Of a stretch of DNA of 11,731 bases, positions 6,327 to 11,731 are shown in pieces. This DNA is from Hyphomicrobiales bacterium. Its GTDB lineage: Bacteria > Pseudomonadota > Alphaproteobacteria > Rhizobiales > JAJFHB01. The number at the start of each line of letters is the position of its first letter. Position 1 is the stretch's first letter. The stretch spans positions 1 to 11,731 of the forward strand of contig JAJFHB010000362.1 of NCBI GenBank assembly GCA_021775795.1, in the 5' to 3' direction. A program made the position numbers and the translations under genes. The notes under the pieces were generated by a model. It saw only the letters and a list, made by a program, of their open reading frames with translations. It was not told the DNA's origin and made no database searches.

Positions 6327-7532
6327 TCACTGTTTCGCTGCGCGCGTCGGCGATGGCAGCATCATTGTCAGTGCCAGCCCCAAAGTTGCCATCACGGCGA
6401 GCGTGGTGAACGCCGGCGCATAACTCTGCGTGACGTCGAATATGTATCCTGCCAGCATGGGGCCGACCGCGCCGCCAATGGCGCCAAAAAACAGCACAAG
6501 ACCAAACAGCCCGCCGTGTGCACGCAATCCAAAGTGCTCGGCAATGATCGGTGAAATCACTGTGAAAAAGCCGCCATGAGCAAATCCGTAAATGACCACG
6601 ATGGCAAAGAGCATCCATGCGGTTTGAATGAAGAGCAACGCAACGAGACTGGCTATCAAGGGAACAAAGCAAAGGATCAGTGAGTTTTTGCCACCAATGC
6701 GGTCGAATGCAGAGCCTGTCGCAAGCCGTCCAATCACACTTGCAGCCCCCATTGCAGACAATAACGCTGCGGCAAGTGCCGTTGTCATGCCGAGGTCCAT
6801 GCCGTGCACAACGATATGCAATGGCACTGTTGTCAGTGTTGGAAAGAACAGGAACTGTATGGCGCAGAGCATCCACAAGGCACCTGTGCGGCGCGCTTCT
6901 GCGAAGCTTTGGCCCGGCGTCTCGGCGGCTTCCACTACTCCCCGCGGCTCCGGAGGGTGCTTAACGACAAGTGCCGCAGCCAGAAGCAGAGCAATCGCGA
7001 CGGAGCCCATGATGATGAGGGCGCCGCGCCAGCCCTGTCCTGCAATCAAGAACGCTGCAATTGGTGGAACCGCAACCTGCCCGGCGGCGGTTCCCACCTT
7101 GACCACACCGGTCATGACGCCGCGGCGTAGATGAAACCACCGGGCGATGGTCGAGAGAGTGACCACATCATGGGTACTCATGCCGACCCCGATGAACAGG
7201 CCGAAGAGCACAAAAAGGTGCCACGGTGCTGAAACCTGCGATAGCAGGGCATAGCCCAGTCCGCACATTGTGCCTGCCACACTAAGCACGACGCGTGGGC
7301 CATAGCGGTCAGCCAGGCGGCCACCGAAAACCGCCAGTATCCCCATGACCAGGAAAGCGATGGAGGTGCAACTCGACAGCAGTGTGCGAGACCAGCCAAA
7401 CTCAGCTTCGAGAGGTTTGAAGAACAGACCGTATGAGAACAACAGCCCAATGACGGTGAATTGCGTGAGGCATGCGCCGGCAACGATCAAATAGCGTTCG
7501 TCGAACGTGGATGACGTCGAAATGCGGCGCAC
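6327..7532 (-). CDS. Major facilitator superfamily transporter (monocarboxylate/oxalate-formate antiporter-like)
   Basis: From GTG 7532 the protein has 401 residues and about twelve hydrophobic segments, typical of an MFS permease in the inner membrane. YGLFFKPLEAEFGWSRT (34-50) is characteristic of the monocarboxylate/OFA-type branch. Motif A is GRLADRYGPR (71-80), with a second copy after helix 7 containing DRIGGKNSL, and HHG-type central-loop residues are absent. The frame stays open to an ATG at 7607, but GGGAG at 7544-7540 lies 7 nt before the GTG, and the extra 25 residues of the longer form are not typical of the family. Substrate is unknown; small carboxylates are the best guess from the family. 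It is divergent from the acyltransferase gene across a 345-bp space with a possible operator. Confidence 0.9.
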   Translation of the reverse strand: MRRISTSSTFDERYLIVAGACLTQFTVIGLLFSYGLFFKPLEAEFGWSRTLLSSCTSIAFLVMGILAVFGGRLADRYGPRVVLSVAGTMCGLGYALLSQVSAPWHLFVLFGLFIGVGMSTHDVVTLSTIARWFHLRRGVMTGVVKVGTAAGQVAVPPIAAFLIAGQGWRGALIIMGSVAIALLLAAALVVKHPPEPRGVVEAAETPGQSFAEARRTGALWMLCAIQFLFFPTLTTVPLHIVVHGMDLGMTTALAAALLSAMGAASVIGRLATGSAFDRIGGKNSLILCFVPLIASLVALLFIQTAWMLFAIVVIYGFAHGGFFTVISPIIAEHFGLRAHGGLFGLVLFFGAIGGAVGPMLAGYIFDVTQSYAPAFTTLAVMATLGLALTMMLPSPTRAAKQ

Positions 7533-7539
7533 GTGACAA

Positions 7540-7544
7540 CTCCC
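7540..7544 (-). promoter_or_regulatory. Ribosome-binding site deciding the MFS start
   Basis: GGGAG on the minus strand is spaced 7 nt from GTG 7532. It supports a 401-residue permease rather than a 426-residue form starting at ATG 7607. Confidence 0.65.
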
Positions 7545-7683
7545 AGGCCCGATGCCCCCGGCGAAATTGCCGGTCGTCCATTTCAGGAATTGCAACGCGC
7601 GCGTCAACAGCTAATACCACTGCGGACTAACCTGCGCCGTGACACACGCATGTTCAAGCGCTGCCGTCTTCCGCACCAGGCAT

Positions 7684-7707
7684 AGGTCAAACCATAAAGT
7701 TTGGCCT
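7684..7707. repeat. Imperfect inverted repeat, candidate operator
   Basis: The arms AGGTCAAAC (7684-7692) and GTTTGGCCT (7699-7707) pair at 8 of 9 positions around a 6-bp AT-rich centre, CATAAA. A 24-bp dyad lying upstream of both the MFS and acyltransferase genes is the usual form of a binding site for a dimeric repressor. No regulator gene is visible next to it, so the role is inferred only. Confidence 0.45.
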
Positions 7708-7877
7708 CTCAAGAGCGTGAGTGATTTTTGCGGGCTTGCGCGCTTGGGCGAGCAGTTTTTGCGCACGATCGCGATGACTTGCCCTAGTCTGTTGGAAATG
7801 GCTTCCCTGACTGCAAAGTGCGGGCGCGAAGAAACAGGCTCGCGGTATGAAGGGGAGGACAATGATCGGGCTCGCAA

Positions 7878-9302
7878 ATGTCTGGGAACATTACGCTGCC
7901 GCTGTGGTTTGTTTTGCCGGCTGCCATTCTGGCAGCATTTGCTGTGGTCAATCATTTTCTGCTCCCAGCAGCGCGATGGATGGCGCGGCGATCGGTCAAC
8001 AAGGCCATTGCCGACGTCAACAATCGGTTCGATCTCAAGCTGCCGTTGTTTCAACTCACCAAACGCCAAGTCCTCATCGACCGGCTGGTTTATGACCCTG
8101 AGGTGCTCGAAACGGTTGCCCGTGTTGCCGATGAGCGTGGGGTAACCAGAGATGGTGTGATGGCGGAAGTGGTTGGCTTTGCCCGAGAGATGGTCCCCTC
8201 GTTCAACCCTTACGTCTATTTTGGATTGGGTTATAAGCTCGCCCGAAGGTTCCTGCGCTCGCTTTATCATGTCAGGGTTGGCTGGGTGCATGACGCCGTC
8301 CAGGAAGAAGTGCCGGCAAACACGTCCACAGTGTTCTTCATCAACCACCGCAGTAACATGGACTATCTTCTGGTGACCTATGTTGCGTCCCGAAGAGCCG
8401 CGTTATCGTATGGCGCTGGCGAATGGGCGCGGATCTGGCCATTCCGGACAATGCTGCGGCTTGCGGGGGCTTACATTCTCCGCCGCAATCTCGACCATCC
8501 GGTCTATCGTGTCGTGCTCAGACGGTATGTGCAGATGGCAACCGCTGCCGGGGTTCCGCATGCCATATTCAGCGAAGGGGCACTGTCGCGAAACGGCATG
8601 GTCAACGCGCCGAAGCTGGGCATGCTGAGCTACCTCAGCCGCGGCTTTGATCCTGCTGGTGACCGTGACATTGTTTTCATCCCCGTCGGAACAAACTTCG
8701 ATCGCGTTGTAGAACAGCAAACCCTGATTGCGAATGTGGACACAGATTTTCGCGGACGCGGTGCTGGATTTGTTCTGGGCTCCACCGTTGTATTTTTCGC
8801 ACGACAGGTCTGGTCTAAACTGACACGTCGTCGGAACGGATTTGGTATGGCGGCTGCGAACTTCGGTCAGCCCCTGTCGCTACGGGACTGGTTGACGTCG
8901 AATAATCTGTCGTTCGCTGCGCTTGAAAAGGAACCGCTGTTTGCTGCAATCGAGGATTTGGGTGCTGAGCTACAGCGCAGGATTATCCGTGCAATCCCCG
9001 TGCTGGCGGTCCCGCTGCTTGCAATGATCCTGCTGAGTACAGATCAACCTGTCGACGAGGGCACACTCAGGCAGACAGCATTAAAGGAACTCGAACGCCT
9101 TCGCGGGTTGGGCGCCCATCCTGGAATTGGGGAAGGTGACGAAGAAACGGCCATCAAGGATGGCCTGGACCTGCTAAGTGGATGGGGCCTGGTGTCAATC
9201 GATGGACAGGGCAATGTTGTGCCGCTCGAAGGTGAGCGGGATCTGTTACAGTTCCATGCAAATTCCATCATCCAGCTCGCCGCTTCGCTCGAAGCAAAAT
9301 GA
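7878..9302 (+). CDS. PlsB/DHAPAT-type glycerol-phosphate acyltransferase-like protein
   Basis: The 474-residue protein carries the acyltransferase blocks in order: block I NHRSNMD (156-162, catalytic His157 and Asp162), block II GAYILRR (197-203), block III FSEGALSRNG (231-240) and block IV FIPVGTNFDRV (267-277). A later segment RRIIRAIPVLAVPLLAMILL resembles the conserved stretch of PlsB-type enzymes, so this branch is nearer to PlsB/mitochondrial GPAT/DHAPAT than to PlsC. It should move an acyl chain onto glycerol-3-phosphate, dihydroxyacetone phosphate or a similar acceptor at the inner membrane. It is much shorter than enterobacterial PlsB (about 800 residues). One hydrophobic helix at 8-30 probably anchors it. 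The start ATG 7878 is fixed by an in-frame stop at 7863-7865. The next gene, an alpha/beta hydrolase, begins 13 bp downstream and is probably co-transcribed. Confidence 0.88.
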   Translation: MSGNITLPLWFVLPAAILAAFAVVNHFLLPAARWMARRSVNKAIADVNNRFDLKLPLFQLTKRQVLIDRLVYDPEVLETVARVADERGVTRDGVMAEVVGFAREMVPSFNPYVYFGLGYKLARRFLRSLYHVRVGWVHDAVQEEVPANTSTVFFINHRSNMDYLLVTYVASRRAALSYGAGEWARIWPFRTMLRLAGAYILRRNLDHPVYRVVLRRYVQMATAAGVPHAIFSEGALSRNGMVNAPKLGMLSYLSRGFDPAGDRDIVFIPVGTNFDRVVEQQTLIANVDTDFRGRGAGFVLGSTVVFFARQVWSKLTRRRNGFGMAAANFGQPLSLRDWLTSNNLSFAALEKEPLFAAIEDLGAELQRRIIRAIPVLAVPLLAMILLSTDQPVDEGTLRQTALKELERLRGLGAHPGIGEGDEETAIKDGLDLLSGWGLVSIDGQGNVVPLEGERDLLQFHANSIIQLAASLEAK

Positions 9303-9315
9303 TTGCGTTTGAGAT

Positions 9316-10710
9316 ATGAACTTACAAAAGCATCGATCAACTCAGGAGTTGCTGGTGGCTGCACTGCGCACGCCATTGGGGGGGCTGGTGGCCAGGCCCT
9401 GGTTTGACTTTGTTGCCGTCAATACAATTGCCTACTGGTTCTTTCCTCTGTCGCGGGCATGGGCTGCAGCGCGCACTGCTGAAGGCTCAGTGGATCGGTT
9501 TCTGGATGAAGTTGACGTCAAACCGTCGAAACGTCAGGCAGAACGCATCAAGCGCAATCTCAAAAAATTTGAAACCGTTCGCCAACATATGGTGAACATT
9601 GAGGCTGAGTGGGAAAGTGCCCTCTTCGACGACAATGAACCACTTCCCGGTGCCGCGTTAAGCGTTGAACATGAGCGCCTCAATCAACGCGACAAGTACA
9701 ACAACCTGCGCAGACTGTTTATTCCCTTCCGGCTGGCCGAGAAGGTGCAGCCTGTACGCTGGCAAATACCTTCACCCGCCGAGGTGGATAAGGTCTACAG
9801 CTCCATTTTGGCTGATCCTGCCAAAGCGTTTGCGCCTCCTGATCCCATGCCGGAGATAAGAGTCTCTCGCCGCCTGAAGACGGCGACCGGGGAAGATTAT
9901 TGGATAAGGTTCAACTCGCCTTCGCCGCGCATGAACGATCAGGTGATCGCGCGCGTCTACGAACCGCCTGACGCAAAGAATGCGCCGACGTTGATCTTCG
10001 GTCACGGTATCTGTGTCGAGTTCGATCATTGGAGGGGGTTGGTGGACGAGGTTGAGGCCATGGTGAAGATGGGTATTCGCGTCGTTCGGCCAGAAGCCCC
10101 CTGGCACGGACGTCGTGTGCCGGATGGCATGTATGGGGGCGAAAAGTTTATTGCCACAGCTCCCATGGGGGCGCTGGACCTGTTCACGTCAGCGGCTCAG
10201 GAATGGTCCGTGATAATCGATTGGCTCAGGCGCACAACGAACACGCCGATTGCAATTGGCGGCAGCAGCCTGGGTGCAATGACATCGCAAATCATCTCCG
10301 ACAAAGCTCGTCACTGGCCGGATCGGTTACGCCCGGATGCAGCGTTTCTCGTAACCCATTGCGGCCATATCGAAGATGCGGTTGTTCATGGCAAGCTTGC
10401 CAAAGTGTGGGGCATTGCGAAAGCCACGATAGATCATGGCTGGCGCACTGATTTGATCCGACGATACATGCCCCTGCTGGAGGCAGAGGGCCGACCGACT
10501 ATCCCGCCGGAGAATATCGTGACGGTGCTTGGGGATCACGACAACGTAACCCCGTATGACAGCGCCCGCATGTTGATTGATGAATGGAACGTGCCTGCGA
10601 AAAACCGTTTCGTTTACCGGCGCGGTCATTTCAGCGTGCCAATTGGCATGATGCGCGATCACTCACCTGTGTTGAGGCTTCGGCAAATACTTGATGGCTG
10701 CAAGGGGTAG
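9316..10710 (+). CDS. Alpha/beta hydrolase with N-terminal extension
   Basis: The 464-residue protein has a C-terminal alpha/beta-hydrolase domain. Visible elements are the oxyanion-hole HG (His230-Gly231, in FGHGICVEFDHW), the nucleophile elbow GSSLG with Ser318, the acid Asp407 or Asp409 in VLGDHDNVTP, and the general base His438 in RRGHFSV. The order and spacing fit a complete catalytic triad, so it is probably an active esterase, lipase or lysophospholipase-like enzyme. About 200 residues precede the domain; they include an aromatic hydrophobic segment near 30-50 that could bind membrane and a charged helical stretch (68-95). It starts 13 bp after the PlsB-like acyltransferase, which points to lipid or acyl-ester metabolism (inference). 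The substrate is not known. It converges on the RidA gene across 50 bp without a visible terminator. Confidence 0.85.
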   Translation: MNLQKHRSTQELLVAALRTPLGGLVARPWFDFVAVNTIAYWFFPLSRAWAAARTAEGSVDRFLDEVDVKPSKRQAERIKRNLKKFETVRQHMVNIEAEWESALFDDNEPLPGAALSVEHERLNQRDKYNNLRRLFIPFRLAEKVQPVRWQIPSPAEVDKVYSSILADPAKAFAPPDPMPEIRVSRRLKTATGEDYWIRFNSPSPRMNDQVIARVYEPPDAKNAPTLIFGHGICVEFDHWRGLVDEVEAMVKMGIRVVRPEAPWHGRRVPDGMYGGEKFIATAPMGALDLFTSAAQEWSVIIDWLRRTTNTPIAIGGSSLGAMTSQIISDKARHWPDRLRPDAAFLVTHCGHIEDAVVHGKLAKVWGIAKATIDHGWRTDLIRRYMPLLEAEGRPTIPPENIVTVLGDHDNVTPYDSARMLIDEWNVPAKNRFVYRRGHFSVPIGMMRDHSPVLRLRQILDGCKG

Positions 10711-10760
10711 GGCTTGCCGTCAGGAACCAGGAAAGGCTCGCGATGGATGAGGTTCGCAGC

Positions 10761-11150
10761 TCAATCTCCGCGCCGCCGCGCCAGGCAAGTAATCTCCACC
10801 CTGCTACCACCGAACAGCGCACCTGATTGCGTTGTTGTTCGAGCCGGATAGGCACCTTTCTTAAAGAAACTGCCATAGACGTCGTTCATGGCGCCCATTT
10901 CGCTTAAGTCCAACATGTGGACATCGCAGCGTACAATGTCCGACATGTCCAATTTGACCTTGCCCAGCAGAAATCTGATGGTCTGCATCACGACTTCGGT
11001 TTCCGCCCGGATATCTCCAAGTATGGCTTTGCCTGCTTCCACATCTGCGGCGACCAGGCCGGACAGAAACGCATAGTTATCGTCAAGCACGAGATTGGAG
11101 AACGGCGCACCGATCGCGATGTCTTCGGGGAAATTCTTGTGTTCGGGCAT
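10761..11150 (-). CDS. RidA family (YjgF/YER057c/UK114) reactive enamine/imine deaminase
   Basis: With the start at ATG 11150 the protein has 129 residues, the usual length of the family. The core pattern is present: LSGLVAADVEAG in the N-terminal half, VRCDVHMLDLSEMGAMNDVYGSFF in the middle, PARTTTQSGAL and RVEITCLA at the end. The Arg of PART and the Glu of RVEI match the active-site Arg105 and Glu120 of E. coli RidA, so deaminase activity on 2-aminoacrylate-type intermediates is plausible. The frame is open up to 11255, but GAGGAG at 11163-11158 with a 7-nt spacer supports the shorter start. It is divergent from an AstE/aspartoacylase-family gene across 116 bp; RidA-like proteins are often encoded beside amino-acid degradation genes. 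Confidence 0.92.
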   Translation of the reverse strand: MPEHKNFPEDIAIGAPFSNLVLDDNYAFLSGLVAADVEAGKAILGDIRAETEVVMQTIRFLLGKVKLDMSDIVRCDVHMLDLSEMGAMNDVYGSFFKKGAYPARTTTQSGALFGGSRVEITCLARRRGD

Positions 11151-11157
11151 GCCTGCT

Positions 11158-11163
11158 CTCCTC
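11158..11163 (-). promoter_or_regulatory. Ribosome-binding site deciding the RidA start
   Basis: GAGGAG on the minus strand is 7 nt from ATG 11150 and rules in favour of the 129-residue RidA protein over a 35-residue N-terminal extension. Confidence 0.7.
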
Positions 11164-11216
11164 AATAGGGTTTCTGTGCGTTCGCTACTGTTCATCAGTG
11201 GCGCGTGAATTTCTCG

Positions 11217-11222
11217 TATACT
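11217..11222 (+). promoter_or_regulatory. Possible -10 element in the RidA/amidohydrolase divergent region
   Basis: TATACT differs from the sigma-70 -10 consensus at one position and lies 44 bp before the amidohydrolase ATG. No good -35 was found at 16-18 bp upstream, so this is only a candidate. Confidence 0.3.
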
Positions 11223-11266
11223 AACCTGTTGCCTTCCGCGGAGGGTGAAAGACAAGGTCCCTTTTC

Positions 11267-11731
11267 ATGCTCAATGATTCCAACATACAGGCGACTGTTT
11301 CGCTGGACAAAGACGGCAAGCAGTTTGGCCATCTCATTGCTCCAAGCTCGACACAATATTCGGCCTACGGCACGGAAATGATTCCGATTATCATCGTGCG
11401 TAACGGTGAGGGGCCTGGTGTCCTTCTGACCGGTGGTGTCCACGGTGACGAGTTTGAGGGGCCGATAGCGCTCCTGAAGCTTGCTCGCGAACTCGATCCG
11501 GCGAGTGTTAGCGGGCTCGTCATTATTATTCCCAGTCTCAATTTGCCGGCGATGCTGGCTTCGCGGCGCCTTTCGCCAATCGACGGCCGCAATCTCAACC
11601 GTGTATTTCCCGGAAATCAACGGGGCAGTTTCAGTGAGGTACTGGCCGACTTCGTGGTACGTGGCCTCTTTCCCCACGTTGAATATGTCGCCGATATTCA
11701 TTCCGGCGGCACGAGCCTGGACTATGTTCCG
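11267..11731 (+). CDS. AstE/aspartoacylase-family zinc amidohydrolase, DoeB-like (3' end outside window)
   Basis: The frame is open from ATG 11267 to the right edge, giving 155 residues of a protein expected to be about 330-350 long. The zinc site of the M14-like succinylglutamate desuccinylase/aspartoacylase family is visible: His59 and Glu62 in GVHGDEFEGP and His145 in ADIHSGG, with the substrate-binding GRNLNRVFPG (107-116). The segments MIPIIIVRNGEGP and SPIDGRNLNR resemble DoeB, which removes acetyl from N-acetyl-diaminobutyrate in ectoine degradation, but other N-acyl amino acids are possible. AAGG at 11254-11257 precedes the ATG by 9 nt. It is divergent from RidA. No other ectoine genes lie within the window, so the pathway assignment is tentative. 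Confidence 0.85.
   Translation, partial: MLNDSNIQATVSLDKDGKQFGHLIAPSSTQYSAYGTEMIPIIIVRNGEGPGVLLTGGVHGDEFEGPIALLKLARELDPASVSGLVIIIPSLNLPAMLASRRLSPIDGRNLNRVFPGNQRGSFSEVLADFVVRGLFPHVEYVADIHSGGTSLDYVP

Larger units (their letters stand above)
7533..7877. other. Divergent intergenic region between MFS and acyltransferase genes
   Basis: This 345-bp stretch separates two divergently transcribed genes. It contains the imperfect inverted repeat at 7684-7707 and, at 7852-7859, a purine-rich GGGGAGGA close to the acyltransferase start. Open frames across it look like chance frames with no family resemblance. No clear -35/-10 pair was found for either gene. Confidence 0.6.

Noticed and set aside
7611..8348. 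245-codon minus-strand open frame spanning the spacer and the start of the acyltransferase.
   Set aside because: Its translation is rich in Arg, His, Cys and Gln with no recognisable motif, and it overlaps the well-supported acyltransferase on the other strand.

Overview
The window looks like ordinary chromosomal DNA from an alphaproteobacterium, probably of the Rhizobiales/Parvibaculum type. This is inferred from the gene families (a ferredoxin-containing membrane adenylate cyclase, a UDP-glucuronate 4-epimerase of the rhizobial type, an AstE/DoeB-like amidohydrolase next to a RidA protein), the moderately high GC and the dense short-spaced gene order. No rRNA, tRNA, insertion sequence, phage gene or CRISPR array was seen.

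Region 1 (2-3307, plus strand) is a three-gene run that forms the most interesting unit. It starts with the C-terminal part of a large ABC exporter-type protein whose nucleotide-binding domain has degenerate ATPase motifs and an internal duplication. A 155-residue stand-alone cyclic-nucleotide-binding protein follows. The third gene is a class III adenylate cyclase with a six-helix, histidine-rich membrane anchor (diheme-b/SdhC-like), a [2Fe-2S] ferredoxin domain and a C-terminal catalytic domain. The inferred logic is that redox or quinone state is sensed in the membrane, cAMP is made, and the small receptor relays it, possibly to the ABC protein.

Region 2 (3334-6172, minus strand) is transcribed from right to left. 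It holds a zinc-loop MDR oxidoreductase, a small SAM-dependent methyltransferase and a UDP-glucuronate 4-epimerase-like SDR enzyme. The last two suggest modification of a surface polysaccharide. The epimerase converges on the cyclase with only 26 bp between them.

Region 3 (6327-7532, minus strand) is an MFS transporter. The 345-bp divergent space that follows contains a 24-bp imperfect inverted repeat that could be an operator.

Region 4 (7878-10710, plus strand) is a two-gene lipid unit. It holds a PlsB/DHAPAT-type acyltransferase of only 474 residues and, 13 bp later, an alpha/beta hydrolase with a long N-terminal extension.

Region 5 (10761-11731) is a divergent pair: a RidA-family enamine/imine deaminase on the minus strand and the first 155 residues of an AstE/aspartoacylase-family metallo-amidohydrolase (DoeB-like) on the plus strand, running off the window. 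Together they suggest catabolism of an N-acylated amino acid or ectoine-type compound.
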